Assembly: GCA_002345205.1 (NCBI GenBank)
Contig: DDVI01000038.1
Coordinates: forward strand, 5,470-69,469
Length of the DNA: 64,000 nt
Direction: 5' to 3'
From: Bdellovibrionaceae bacterium UBA2316
GTDB taxonomy: Bacteria > Bdellovibrionota > Bdellovibrionia > Bdellovibrionales > Bdellovibrionaceae
Part shown: piece by piece, positions 1-8,620 of the stretch
Layout of the letters: every line of letters starts with the position of its first letter
Numbering within the stretch: the stretch's first letter is position 1
The notes under the pieces: generated by a model
What the model saw: the letters and a program-made list of their open reading frames with translations, nothing else
Told to the model about the DNA's origin: nothing
The model's database searches: none
Translations under genes and position numbers: made by a program

Positions 1-297
1 TGCTTCATTAATATAACATCTAATCTCGGCGGCTCCTTTCTCCATTGCCGCATCCACCCGATTTCTAGACAGATAAACAAACTCTACTGGCACTCCCACT
101 TTTTTACCGATTTCTTCAATGATGTCTTTCATGGCTCCGCCCGTTAGATTTCCATTGCTGTCGAAAAATGCATACGGCTCCGACCACGATTCAACTATGG
201 TAAAACGCATCGTTTTAGCTTTCGACTTTGCAAAGACATGAGTATTAAAAAAACTAAATATTAGACTAGATAAAAAAACTAATTTTACTTGATTCAC
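1..297 (-). CDS. Periplasmic solute-binding protein, family 3 (3' end outside window)
   Basis: The first 99 codons of a secreted protein; the rest lies beyond the window edge. It opens with a Sec signal peptide of about 23 residues ending in VFA before a Lys-rich mature start. It then has FTIVESWSEPYAFFD and an L-T-G-G-A-M-K-D-I-I stretch, the usual start of the first lobe of family 3 (SBP_bac_3) amino-acid-type binding proteins. The GTG start overlaps the TGA stop of the upstream ArsC-like gene as GTGA, so the two are probably translationally coupled. The ligand cannot be deduced from this part. Confidence 0.7.
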   Translation of the reverse strand, partial: MNQVKLVFLSSLIFSFFNTHVFAKSKAKTMRFTIVESWSEPYAFFDSNGNLTGGAMKDIIEEIGKKVGVPVEFVYLSRNRVDAAMEKGAAEIRCYINEA

Positions 298-632
298 AGT
301 ACATCCGAATACATTTCTTCGCTGAAGCCAAATGCCAAAATTTTATCTTTGTTTAATAAAATAGGACGTTTAATCATAGATGTATTTTCTTGAATAAATT
401 TTAGTTTCTGTGCCTCGCTTAATTTTTCAAAGGTATCTTTATGCTTTTTATATGTAAGACCAGATTTATTTACGGGTAACCCTCCAAACACATTCGCCCA
501 AGCTTTGATATCTTTATCAGTGGGTGTGTATTTTTTAAAATCGATAAACTCAAAAGAAATTTTCTTTTTTTCTAAAAAATTGCGAGCATTTTTAACGGTA
601 TTACAATTAGCAATTCCATATAGCTTATACAT
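294..632 (-). CDS. ArsC/Spx/YffB-family reductase-like protein
   Basis: About 112 residues, the usual size for the ArsC-like thioredoxin-fold family. The protein opens with MYKLYGIANCNTVKNAR, matching the family's Y-G-I-x-N-C-x-T-V-K-x-A signature with a single active-site Cys (residue 10) and no CXXC pair, so it is nearer YffB than Spx. A typical T-S-M-I-K-R-P-I-L stretch follows near residue 87. I chose the ATG at 632 because GGAGA lies 8 bases upstream; a longer frame reaching 704 has no family similarity. YffB-like proteins are thought to be glutathione-dependent thiol reductases; the substrate here is unknown. It overlaps the downstream binding-protein gene by 4 bases. Confidence 0.8.
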   Translation of the reverse strand: MYKLYGIANCNTVKNARNFLEKKKISFEFIDFKKYTPTDKDIKAWANVFGGLPVNKSGLTYKKHKDTFEKLSEAQKLKFIQENTSMIKRPILLNKDKILAFGFSEEMYSDVL

Positions 633-727
633 AGTAAGTGTCTCCGTACGGGTATCATTACTTGGGCGACCAGACCTGGTCAACTTTGATTGACAACATA
701 TCAAACGGTATCAAACAATAAATCTTT

Positions 728-2113
728 ATGTTGAAGGTGTCTGTGAATAAATTTTTTAAACAGTTTAAAAAAGCTCTTAAAGGGGAAGAACACGATTACA
801 CGCAAGGCAATATTTCAGATGCGGTTATTCTGCTTTCTATTCCTATGATCCTAGAACTCAGCATGGAAAGCATCTTCGCGGTCGTAGATATGTTTTTCGT
901 AAGCAAGCTAGGACAAAACGCCATTGCGACAGTCGGTCTGACGGAATCCTTTGCGAGTATCATTTACTGTTTGGCTATTGGCCTCAGCACCGGCGCGACC
1001 GCAATTGTTGCACGGAGGGTTGGTGAAAAAAATTCTGAGGCAGCGGCACACGCGGGGGCCCAATCCATTATTCTGGCATTACTCGCGTCCGTCATTCTTG
1101 GAATTGTCGGCATATTCTATTCTGCAGATATCCTGCGCCTCATGGGAGCCAGTCCCGAAGTCATTAGTGAAGGCGCAATTTTCGCCGAGATTCTCATTGG
1201 TGGGAACACAGTCATTTTGCTATTATTTTTGATAAATGGAATTTTTAGAGGTGCGGGAAACGCTGCCATGGCGATGCGTAGCTTGTGGATTGCAAGCGGC
1301 GCTAATATTATTCTTTGCCCAATCTTGATTCATTTCTGGGGATTGAAAGGAGCTGCCATTGCAACTGTCATTGGCCGTAGCGCTGGTGTCGCCTATCAAT
1401 GCTATCATCTAATAAAAGGAAACGGGATGCTCCACTTCAGAATGTCCCATTTTCGTTGGGATAGCCAAATAATGAAATCATTGTTTGCCATTTCATGGCC
1501 CGCTTCATTGCAATTTTTAATTGGTAGTGGTAGCTGGATTCTGCTTACTCGACTAGTCGCTGAAACCGGTGGCACAGCGGCTTCTGCAGGCTATCAAATT
1601 GCATTTAGAAACTTTGCCTTCTTTATTTTGCCCGCTTGGGGACTCAGTAATGCTGCCGCTACGCTGGTTGGACAGAATATCGGTGCTAAACAATTTGAAC
1701 GAGCAGAACAGAGTGTTTACACAACTGCAAAGTATTGTTTGGTTTTAATGATCTTCGTAACACTATTCTTTGTATTTTTAGCAGAACCCCTTATTGGAAT
1801 ATACACTAGTGATCCAGCGGTGGCGGCCCACGGAGTACAAACGTTGAGAATTTTAGGATCAGGTTTTATTTTCTATGGCGTTGCCATGGTAATGAATCAG
1901 GCTCTAAATGGCGCGGGTGATACAAAGACACCAACGCGCTTGAACTTACTTTGCTTTTGGGTTTTCCAAACCCCTCTTGCTTATGTTCTGGCTAAATATT
2001 CTGGTTTGAGTGCAACTGGAGCCGTAATTGCAATACCTGCATCAGAGGTATTGCTCGCGATACTAGCGTGGTACTATTTCAAAAAAGGAAATTGGAAACA
2101 AATTCAAGTATAG
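728..2113 (+). CDS. MATE family efflux transporter
   Basis: A 461-residue integral membrane protein with about 12 hydrophobic segments arranged as two similar halves, the normal size and layout of MATE (DinF/NorM) cation-coupled multidrug exporters. Recognisable family stretches are S-I-P-M-I-L-E near residue 38, V-D-M-F-F-V-S-K-L-G near 53, and the second-half N-A-A-A-T-L-V-G-Q-N-I-G-A motif near 309. The annotated ATG at 728 has no clear Shine-Dalgarno sequence. A GTG at 743 sits behind GAAGG and may be the real start. Substrate unknown. It is transcribed away from the ArsC-like gene, so 633-727 holds divergent promoters. Confidence 0.88.
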   Translation: MLKVSVNKFFKQFKKALKGEEHDYTQGNISDAVILLSIPMILELSMESIFAVVDMFFVSKLGQNAIATVGLTESFASIIYCLAIGLSTGATAIVARRVGEKNSEAAAHAGAQSIILALLASVILGIVGIFYSADILRLMGASPEVISEGAIFAEILIGGNTVILLLFLINGIFRGAGNAAMAMRSLWIASGANIILCPILIHFWGLKGAAIATVIGRSAGVAYQCYHLIKGNGMLHFRMSHFRWDSQIMKSLFAISWPASLQFLIGSGSWILLTRLVAETGGTAASAGYQIAFRNFAFFILPAWGLSNAAATLVGQNIGAKQFERAEQSVYTTAKYCLVLMIFVTLFFVFLAEPLIGIYTSDPAVAAHGVQTLRILGSGFIFYGVAMVMNQALNGAGDTKTPTRLNLLCFWVFQTPLAYVLAKYSGLSATGAVIAIPASEVLLAILAWYYFKKGNWKQIQV

Positions 2114-2157
2114 GAAAACACGTTAACTTATCAAGCTATAAGTCATAAGAGGTGTGT

Positions 2158-2568
2158 ATGAATGTAAAGGATAGTGAAATTAAGAGGCTTCTTTCAGATT
2201 ACAAAAAATTTTCCGTTTATGGATTAAGTCCCGATACCAACAAACCCAGTCACTATGTTCCCCTGTATATGAAAAATCACGGTTGGGACATAGTCGGCAC
2301 TTACCCCAAAAATCACACTGTCAGCGATTTTAAAATCTACAGTCAACTGAGTGATATTCCAGCGGACTATCGAAAATTTATTGACGTATTCCGCAGTTCT
2401 GATCGTATCCCCGATGTTGTTGACGAAGCGATCGCTATTGGTGGCGTTGAAGTACTATGGCTACAACTCGGCATCTCGCATCCAGAAGCGGAGTTAAAAG
2501 CAGAGAAAGCGGGAATCAAAGTAGTCTCTGATCGTTGTTTAATTATCGAACACAAACGTTGGTTTTAA
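2158..2568 (+). CDS. CoA-binding domain protein (YccU-like)
   Basis: A 136-residue single-domain protein with the Rossmann-like CoA-binding fold of succinyl-CoA synthetase alpha. Visible signatures are F-S-V-Y-G-L-S-P-D-T-N-K-P-S-H near the N-terminus, D-I-V-G-T-Y-P in the second strand, and V-L-W-L-Q-L-G-I followed by V-V-S-D-R-C-L-I-I-E-H at the end; W-x-Q-x-G and the late D-R-C are typical of the YccU family. The ATG at 2158 is chosen because AAGAGG lies 5 bases upstream; GTG at 2152 would overlap that site. The family binds CoA, but its cellular role is not settled. Confidence 0.85.
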   Translation: MNVKDSEIKRLLSDYKKFSVYGLSPDTNKPSHYVPLYMKNHGWDIVGTYPKNHTVSDFKIYSQLSDIPADYRKFIDVFRSSDRIPDVVDEAIAIGGVEVLWLQLGISHPEAELKAEKAGIKVVSDRCLIIEHKRWF

Positions 2569-2654
2569 AATTTTACCTTGTTATGAATTATGCTTCCGTT
2601 CAATCAATATGGGGGACGCTAGCTAAAACCCCCAGGACTGGAATGGCAAATTAA

Positions 2655-2837
2655 ATGTCTCTGACGAACAGAACTACGATATCAAAAGTTAAACAATTTG
2701 AAAAAGAGCAACCGATCAAGCGACCCGCATAGCCAAAAGAAATTGCAACAGCCTATGTTTTTCTAGCTTCTGATTCAGATTTTAGCGGCGTCACTGGGGC
2801 AATTATTGCAAAAACTAGTGATCTACCAATAAATTAA
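2655..2837 (+). pseudogene. C-terminal remnant of a short-chain dehydrogenase
   Basis: One reading frame carries the end of a classical SDR: VKQFEKEQPIKRPA, then an in-frame TAG at 2730, then P-K-E-I-A-T-A-Y-V-F-L-A-S-D and V-T-G-A-I-I before a TAA at 2835. In YghA-like SDRs the same order reads P-x-x-R-P-(A/G)-x-P-x-E-I-A-x-A-Y-V-F-L-A-S followed by T-G. The nucleotide-binding N-terminus, the Tyr-x-x-x-Lys active site and the closing D-G-G are absent. It is therefore a decayed gene end, not a working enzyme. It fills most of the otherwise empty 2569-2987 gap; I see nothing else there except upstream sequence for the next gene. Confidence 0.65.
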
Positions 2838-2987
2838 TTTGATATCATTACTAAATCATTTAGATTTAATTCATTGTATACCATTTTTGCCTTCAAAAAA
2901 ATTTGTTCTTAATTCGATATTGCCAATAGATTTTAATCGTGGGACAAAACCATTTTACTTTAATTCACTTTTCGAAGCAAAGGCTAT

Positions 2988-4616
2988 ATGGCGACTCAAT
3001 CCGAATTTCCAAATTCTGCCCAAAGATTTGGAAATAAAATATTAAAAATGGATCCCACGCAATCATATGCTTTCTTCATGGAAGCGCCTGTCGCGATTTG
3101 TGTGCTCGAGGGACCGGATCATATTTTTAGATTAGCCAATCCTTATTATGTAGATTTGTTCTGTACCCAAGAAACCGATTTAATTGGAAAACCAATTTTT
3201 GAGGCTCTGCCAGAAATACTCGCTCAAGGCTTTAAGCCCTTCCTTGATGAGGCCTACCTGAACGGAAAACCTTTTGATGGCAAAGAATTTCCAATGGAAA
3301 TTTATCGCCCCGATGGTTTGATTAAAAAACTATTCGTCGACTTCGTTTGCCAACCTTATAAAAATAATGACGGTAAAATTGTAGGCCTTGTCTCAATTAT
3401 TACCGATGTAACAGAAAAAGTAGTCGCAATCGCCAAATATCGTCGCGCTAAAGAAGAAGCTGAGCGCGCTAATGAACTTAAATCGGCGTTTTTGGCTAAT
3501 ATGTCTCATGAAATCAGAACCCCTTTAAGCGCAATGATTGGATTTGCCGATCTATTACGTGAAGAAAACTTAACGTCGGAAGAGCGCAAAAGTTGCGTTG
3601 ATGTATTGATAAAAAATGGCCAGCAACTTTCTTTTATCATCAACGATATTCTGGATTTATCGAAAGTAGAAGCTGGCCACCTTCGCCTTGAATACTTAAC
3701 TACTAAGCCTAAACAAATTGCCGAAGATATCGTGTCGCTATTTCAAGTAAAAGCTAGGGAAAAGAACCTAAATTTAACTTTTATTCCGGACAAGTCAACG
3801 CCAGAAGAAGTGTCTTCCGATCCGGTACGTGTTCGTCAGGTACTTACAAACTTAGTAAGTAACGCTATCAAATTTACTGAAAATGGATCAGTAACTATCC
3901 AGAGTATGACTATAAAGCATTCATCGGGACGCGACCTTATAGCATTTGAAGTTACAGACACCGGAATGGGTATACCTTTAGGCGCGGAAGAAAAACTGTT
4001 TGAAATGTTCGTTCAAGGTGACACGTCAACTACTCGGCGCTTTGGCGGTACAGGGTTAGGTCTGGCTCTTTCACGAAAACTCGCTAATGCTCTTGGCGGA
4101 AACGTGATTGTTAAATCATCTATTCCAAATCTAGGAAGTACGTTCCTCTTTACATTTGATGATTGCCCCGAACGACGAGAAGTGCCCGGTGAGGTGGCAG
4201 AGAAAAAGAAGGATTTCACCATCAGTGCCCTCACTGATGGCGGCCTGCTCTTAAAAAATGTTAAAGTTTTAGTTGTAGATGATGCCCCAGATAACCAACT
4301 TTTAATTTGGCACTTTTTAACAAAAGCAGGCGCCCAATTGGAATCAGCTGAAAATGGCTTGGATGGCTTTGAGAAGGCTATCAATGGTAACTATGATTTG
4401 GTGTTAATGGATGTTCAGATGCCTCTAATGGACGGATACACTGCGACTCAGAAACTCAGAGACCATGGGTACAAAAAACCAATTATCGCCCTAACAGCGC
4501 ACGCAATGAGTGAAGTTCGCAAAAAATGTTTAGCGGTTGGCTATACTGATCATTTAACAAAGCCAATCAATCCCAAAGAGCTCATTTCCTGCATCGCTGG
4601 CCATGCATATCATTGA
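2988..4616 (+). CDS. Hybrid sensor histidine kinase (PAS-HisKA-HATPase-REC)
   Basis: A 542-residue soluble hybrid kinase without membrane segments. Domains in order: PAS-like sensor (about 25-145); HisKA with phospho-acceptor H174 in N-M-S-H-E-I-R-T-P-L; HATPase with N-box around N292, D-T-G-M-G-I (G1) near 324 and G-G-T-G-L-G-L (G2) near 353; and a receiver domain (425-540) with acidic pair D431/D432, phospho-acceptor D475 in L-M-D-V-Q-M-P, T503 and K525. The layout suggests phosphorelay from H174 to D475 and then to a separate partner not seen nearby. The ATG at 2988 has AAAGG upstream; ATG 3048 is an alternative. The signal is unknown. Confidence 0.93.
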   Translation: MATQSEFPNSAQRFGNKILKMDPTQSYAFFMEAPVAICVLEGPDHIFRLANPYYVDLFCTQETDLIGKPIFEALPEILAQGFKPFLDEAYLNGKPFDGKEFPMEIYRPDGLIKKLFVDFVCQPYKNNDGKIVGLVSIITDVTEKVVAIAKYRRAKEEAERANELKSAFLANMSHEIRTPLSAMIGFADLLREENLTSEERKSCVDVLIKNGQQLSFIINDILDLSKVEAGHLRLEYLTTKPKQIAEDIVSLFQVKAREKNLNLTFIPDKSTPEEVSSDPVRVRQVLTNLVSNAIKFTENGSVTIQSMTIKHSSGRDLIAFEVTDTGMGIPLGAEEKLFEMFVQGDTSTTRRFGGTGLGLALSRKLANALGGNVIVKSSIPNLGSTFLFTFDDCPERREVPGEVAEKKKDFTISALTDGGLLLKNVKVLVVDDAPDNQLLIWHFLTKAGAQLESAENGLDGFEKAINGNYDLVLMDVQMPLMDGYTATQKLRDHGYKKPIIALTAHAMSEVRKKCLAVGYTDHLTKPINPKELISCIAGHAYH

Positions 4617-4663
4617 CGCGTCTTCGATGAGTTAGTTGTCTATCATTGCTGTGTCACTAGTGG

Positions 4664-5095
4664 TTATATTAGGCCGGCTTCCCTGTACATTTTCATTTCG
4701 TCACCCGCCACGAAACCAAATATTTTGGGTACGTCTTCAGGGTGCTGAACGAAATAGGTAATATCGAAATCCATCGATACGGTCTCACCTGTATTTTTGA
4801 TGTAGTTGGCATTGTATTGAACTTTAACCATATCATGAAAATAGTCGATAGCTGTGACTGCCAATTTTTTTATTCTGAGTTGTTTTGTTCCAATCTTTTT
4901 ATAAAAGGCATATCCCTTTTTTAGAATAATCGAAAAAAAGAAACCATTTTTTTTCGTTGATAATGTTTCTGGTCCAGCGGCTAAAAAGGTATCTGCATAA
5001 AAACTTCGAATCAGATCTATATCAAGTTTTCCCGTAAGAGATTGATTATAGGAATCAACAAAGGCTTCAAAAAATGTGTGGTAATCTGGCTTCAA
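4664..5095 (-). CDS. SnoaL-like / NTF2-fold protein
   Basis: A 143-residue protein with the size and pattern of the NTF2/SnoaL fold: an N-terminal helix (F-F-E-A-F-V-D-S-Y-N), L-I-R-S-F-Y-A-D-T-F, then alternating strands ending in D-F-D-I-T-Y-F-V-Q and I-F-G-F-V-A-G-D-E. This fold serves as cyclase, isomerase or simple binding protein, so no reaction can be assigned. The start is TTG at 5095, supported by GGGAGG five bases upstream; no nearby ATG fits. It is convergent with the kinase gene and divergent from nnrD. Confidence 0.6.
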   Translation of the reverse strand: MKPDYHTFFEAFVDSYNQSLTGKLDIDLIRSFYADTFLAAGPETLSTKKNGFFFSIILKKGYAFYKKIGTKQLRIKKLAVTAIDYFHDMVKVQYNANYIKNTGETVSMDFDITYFVQHPEDVPKIFGFVAGDEMKMYREAGLI

Positions 5096-5249
5096 AACAG
5101 CCTCCCATTTTGTCTCTTGCTAAAAATATTTGCACATTCAATGCCATGGAGTGCTAACTTGGCTCTAATAGAAATTGGAAGAAACTCCAATTTTGTCCCT
5201 ACTATCCCTTTTCTGGACAAAGTCATTTCATAGGTCCAGACTAAACAGA

Positions 5250-6089
5250 GTGAAGACATCCTTAAAGTTACAATTAGTTACACACAATTTGGCGAAAAAA
5301 TATTTACCCAAGCGTTCCCAACGTATGAACAAAACCCACGGTGGCAAACTCCTTATAGTAGCGGGGTCGAAAGGAATGTATGGAGCCGGAATTTTAAGTG
5401 CTCTAGCTGGAACTCGCGCTGGCGCGGGTTATACCTATTTAATGATGGACTGGCTAAGAAAAGATATTCTTAAGCATCCCGATATTCTATTTTTAAAACC
5501 TGAATTGAAAATACTAAATACGCTCAAGGTAACGGCATATGTTCTGGGTCCCGGTATTGGCCAATCCCCAAGATCAGCAAGGTTACTAAAGTTTCTGATT
5601 ACAAAGAAAGTGCCCCTCGCTGTACTAGATGCTGACGGTCTAAATCTACTAGCTAAAGTTGGAAATGTTAAACTTCCTTCGGGTTGGATTCTAACTCCGC
5701 ATGAAGGCGAATTGTCGCGACTATTAGGAGTTCCCTCTGAAAAAATTAGAAAAAATCCTACACATTTTGTCGCTGAAGCTCAGAAAAAATATGGCTGCGT
5801 AGTTTTATTAAAAGGCGCGTCTACATATATCTGTGATGGAGGCAAAATCTTCATTTCCAAATCTGGTACGCCCGCTTTAGCCAAAGCAGGAACAGGGGAC
5901 GTTTTATCTGGAATCATCGGTGCTCTGCTTGCTCAAGGTGTATCGTCTACATTCGCCGCAGCACTCGGAGCGTATGTTCACGGAGTGATATCACAAAAGT
6001 TTCTGCAGGATGGAAATGATGTATTAAGTCTTCGACCAACCGACTTGATAGATTATCTACCGAAAATTTTAAAAACGATACGCAAATAA
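5250..6089 (+). CDS. nnrD: ADP-dependent NAD(P)HX dehydratase
   Basis: The carbohydrate-kinase-like C-terminal domain of the YjeF family, which repairs hydrated NADH and NADPH in an ADP- (or ATP-) dependent dehydration. Visible motifs are L-P-K-R followed by G-G-K-L-L-I-V-A-G-S, the A-D-G-L-N-L-L segment, T-P-H-E-G-E-L-S-R-L-L, and the nucleotide-site motif A-G-T-G-D-V-L-S-G-I-I-G-A-L-L-A-Q-G. The epimerase half (NnrE) is not fused here and not found in the window. The start is uncertain: family length supports GTG at 5250 (about 279 residues), while a TTG at 5175 would add an unrelated extension. No good ribosome site decides it. Confidence 0.85.
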   Translation: MKTSLKLQLVTHNLAKKYLPKRSQRMNKTHGGKLLIVAGSKGMYGAGILSALAGTRAGAGYTYLMMDWLRKDILKHPDILFLKPELKILNTLKVTAYVLGPGIGQSPRSARLLKFLITKKVPLAVLDADGLNLLAKVGNVKLPSGWILTPHEGELSRLLGVPSEKIRKNPTHFVAEAQKKYGCVVLLKGASTYICDGGKIFISKSGTPALAKAGTGDVLSGIIGALLAQGVSSTFAAALGAYVHGVISQKFLQDGNDVLSLRPTDLIDYLPKILKTIRK

Positions 6090-6209
6090 GAAGTTTCGCT
6101 CAATCTTCCCAGACCAGTAGCGACGAACACATTGATGAATGGGCCACTTTTAGACCGCTATGAGCGAGGCTTTACTGGGTTTTCTTCAGTTAGGTATTGG
6201 TGTCGTTAT

Positions 6210-6707
6210 TTACGGACGTGTCGGTTTCTTTGCAATCTGCAGGATTCCAACCGGCTCACCCATAAACGCTTGTGCAAGAATAAGCTTTTGGGAAAGCAGC
6301 GGCCCCTTAAACACATCTTTTAAAATTTCCTTAACTTTCACTTCTTCAATTTGAAGATCTTTAAATTTAAAAAAACATTTTAAAGTAACCCAAGGCCCAT
6401 AGCAAAGGGCAGAACCTGATGACGACACATACAATGCCGTTTTTTCCAACGGATCAATAATTTGAGCACGGTGAAATTCTAACGTGTTGCTGACGCCAGT
6501 AAGTTCGATAGGCAAAGTAAATTGAATGACAGGATCAGCAGAGTTTGGCTCAATAATTCTATAATTCGCGACTTTGAATTGCGCGGCTTGAGTTAAATTT
6601 TTATCGGTGGTGGGAATACTGTAAATTCCCGACAGATTCAGCTCTTCAGCAAACGCTACAGTATTTAGAGCTAACACGAATACGAAAACATTAACGATAT
6701 AGGACAT
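6210..6707 (-). CDS. Secreted protein of unknown function, coupled to upstream regulator
   Basis: A 165-residue protein with a clear Sec signal peptide ending A-F-A before E-E-L. The mature part is rich in beta-type stretches and has two Cys (in A-L-C-Y-G-P and L-K-C-F-F-K) that could pair. No family was recognised. Its ATG lies inside the last codons of the upstream regulator gene (17-base overlap) behind a purine-rich GAGGAGTGAGG site, so the two genes are co-transcribed and probably translationally coupled. This suggests a role tied to that regulator. Confidence 0.7.
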   Translation of the reverse strand: MSYIVNVFVFVLALNTVAFAEELNLSGIYSIPTTDKNLTQAAQFKVANYRIIEPNSADPVIQFTLPIELTGVSNTLEFHRAQIIDPLEKTALYVSSSGSALCYGPWVTLKCFFKFKDLQIEEVKVKEILKDVFKGPLLSQKLILAQAFMGEPVGILQIAKKPTRP

Positions 6708-8487
6708 ACCTCACTCCTCTGCCTTTTCCTAAACTGCTTATCTTTTTTTGTAAATGCAATTCACGTATATCTCGAAACAATGTCATCCGGGAAACCTTTA
6801 CTGTTTTTAAAAGCGCTCCGATAGAAATAGGCTCCAAGGAGATTGAAATAGTTTCCAAAATTTGAAACTGACGATAGCTTAATGAGGAATCAAGAAGCGC
6901 TGCTTTAGGAATGCGTGGCTGAATCACTTTTGATTCTAATTTTTCAGTCAGTTCACTTAAAAGCAGCGGCTGGCTCAACTGATAGACACCTTCGCTGACA
7001 TTGATTTTTAAACCCAAATCATCAAGGTACTTTCGAGTTCTTTGAATTAACGTCATCAACATTGGATCATGGGTTAATGGATTATATGAATAACCCCAGA
7101 TTAAGTCCACAAGTTGTTCCTTAGACAGTGGTTCGGTGCTGAGCTGATTCAGTAATCTCTTTTCTAGTGTGGTTGGCGAGGAAACAAATGACCAATTGCC
7201 GTCGGTTAAGAATAATCCTTTATTGCCTTCAAATCCTAAAACCAATACTTTTTTGAAACTGTGTGCTCGTATCAATGTATGGTCTAATTGGTCATGAAAA
7301 TGAATCCATCGTTTTTTGACAATCAGTTGCTTAATGGAAGAGGAACTACCTAACTGATAATACTCATTAATCATATTTCCAATCTGATCTTGCGACTCAG
7401 ACGCCCTACGATCGTTGCGTATTCGTGACAGATGGCTCAAAGACTGATTACTGCCGCTTACTTTTTGCCAGAATTTTAATAATTCTAAAATTTGTAAGGC
7501 ACGATCTGGATTCCTGTCCTTCAAAATCTTGTAGCGGAGTCCATAGATCTGCGACAAGAGCAGAATGTCATTTTTAGTCGACAGTGCCTCTTCAATTTTC
7601 GCTAGCTCAAGTAAAGCCGCCTCATAATTGAACCTTAGAAATTCCCAATGCGCCCATTTGAATCTCAACAGAATCTGATGACGTGGTTGCTGAATCTTAA
7701 ATATTTCTTTTTGAGCTAAGGGATAATAGTTCTCAAAATCCTTTAGTCGCCCTTGATTCAAGAACTGATTCATCAAGGCCAACCAAATTAAATTTCGAGA
7801 GTAAGTATTTTGTGGATGAATTTTTTTTAAATGACCTTTTAAAGTCGGAATGGGGTTACCGAGCAAACCGTACTGGGATTCAAATGAAATAATACTCACT
7901 CGAATAGATTTCGCCAGATTCATATTTCTAACTTTAAGTGATCGTGCATAACATTCACGAAGACCTTCGATTCCAGAATATATCTCGCCTGAAATGATTT
8001 GGTTATTAGCAACCAAATCATCCGCCAATATAATCAGACTTTCTTCATGGGTTGCGTACACTGATTCCTTAGCGGCCTTTGCATACCTTAATGATTTACG
8101 GAATCTAGATCGAAAATAACTTAGAAATCCGATAGACTGAAAAAAACTAAATCGAATAAACGGATTTTTAGGTGCCTTTTTATATAACAAAAAACATTCT
8201 AAGATTAAGTTTTTTGCCTGTGGAATGTCTCCACCACGCGTAAACCCAATCGCTAAATAAAAAATTGAAAGGGCATGATCTTCGGGCGTGAATTGCTTTT
8301 TATATTTTCTGAAAAGCCCGTTTGCTTTTTTAGTTTCGCCTAAAAAAACATAGCTACCTATAAGCACTGGAATAACAGAGCTATTCAAATTCTGAATTTC
8401 AGCTTCTGCCAGCAACGCACTTTTTTTATAATTTCCAGAATTGAAAATCTTCTTTAGTTTTATATTTTTATCATTAATTTCAATCAT
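6691..8487 (-). CDS. Large regulator with helical repeats and two C-terminal winged-helix regions
   Basis: A 598-residue cytoplasmic protein. Residues 1-360 are helical and TPR-like, with many A-x-x-L and L-x-x-A-x-x-L pairs typical of repeat scaffolds. About 425-500 resembles an OmpR-type winged helix: E-Q-L-V-D-L-I-W-G-Y-S-Y-N-P, then hydrophobic helix, then I-N-V-S-E-G-V-Y-Q-L as the wing. About 530-598 looks like a second DNA-binding region, L-S-Y-R-Q-F-Q-I-L then M-T-L-F-R-D-I-R-E-L and a closing R-G-V-R-Y-V-L, as in DeoR-like domains. I infer a transcription factor; the repeat part may sense a partner. It overlaps the secreted gene downstream and is divergent from the caspase-like gene. 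Confidence 0.65.
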   Translation of the reverse strand: MIEINDKNIKLKKIFNSGNYKKSALLAEAEIQNLNSSVIPVLIGSYVFLGETKKANGLFRKYKKQFTPEDHALSIFYLAIGFTRGGDIPQAKNLILECFLLYKKAPKNPFIRFSFFQSIGFLSYFRSRFRKSLRYAKAAKESVYATHEESLIILADDLVANNQIISGEIYSGIEGLRECYARSLKVRNMNLAKSIRVSIISFESQYGLLGNPIPTLKGHLKKIHPQNTYSRNLIWLALMNQFLNQGRLKDFENYYPLAQKEIFKIQQPRHQILLRFKWAHWEFLRFNYEAALLELAKIEEALSTKNDILLLSQIYGLRYKILKDRNPDRALQILELLKFWQKVSGSNQSLSHLSRIRNDRRASESQDQIGNMINEYYQLGSSSSIKQLIVKKRWIHFHDQLDHTLIRAHSFKKVLVLGFEGNKGLFLTDGNWSFVSSPTTLEKRLLNQLSTEPLSKEQLVDLIWGYSYNPLTHDPMLMTLIQRTRKYLDDLGLKINVSEGVYQLSQPLLLSELTEKLESKVIQPRIPKAALLDSSLSYRQFQILETISISLEPISIGALLKTVKVSRMTLFRDIRELHLQKKISSLGKGRGVRYVLYR

Positions 8488-8587
8488 TTAAGACATTTTT
8501 CAAATTGTGTCAAAATATATCATGATTTGTTTAGTAACGTTAATTTAAAAAAGAAATAACACGCCGTAAATTAAGTACATAAACAAC

Positions 8588-8602
8588 GGCGAATTAATCG
8601 CC
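8588..8602 (+). promoter_or_regulatory. Small hairpin in leader of 8621 gene
   Basis: GGCGA and TCGCC are separated by five bases (ATTAA), about 20 bases upstream of the ATG at 8621 and just before the AAAGGAG ribosome site. It could be a transcript-stabilising hairpin or a protein site; there is no poly-U, so it is not a terminator. Confidence 0.3.
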
Positions 8603-8620
8603 TCACTAAAGGAGAAAGAT

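Noticed and set aside
2115..2145. ACTTAT/ATAAGT repeat between the MATE and CoA-binding genes
   Set aside because: Only six-base arms in AT-rich sequence; no regulator to match it.
2839..3045. 68-codon frame before the hybrid kinase
   Set aside because: Overlaps the kinase start in another frame, has low-complexity composition and no ribosome site.
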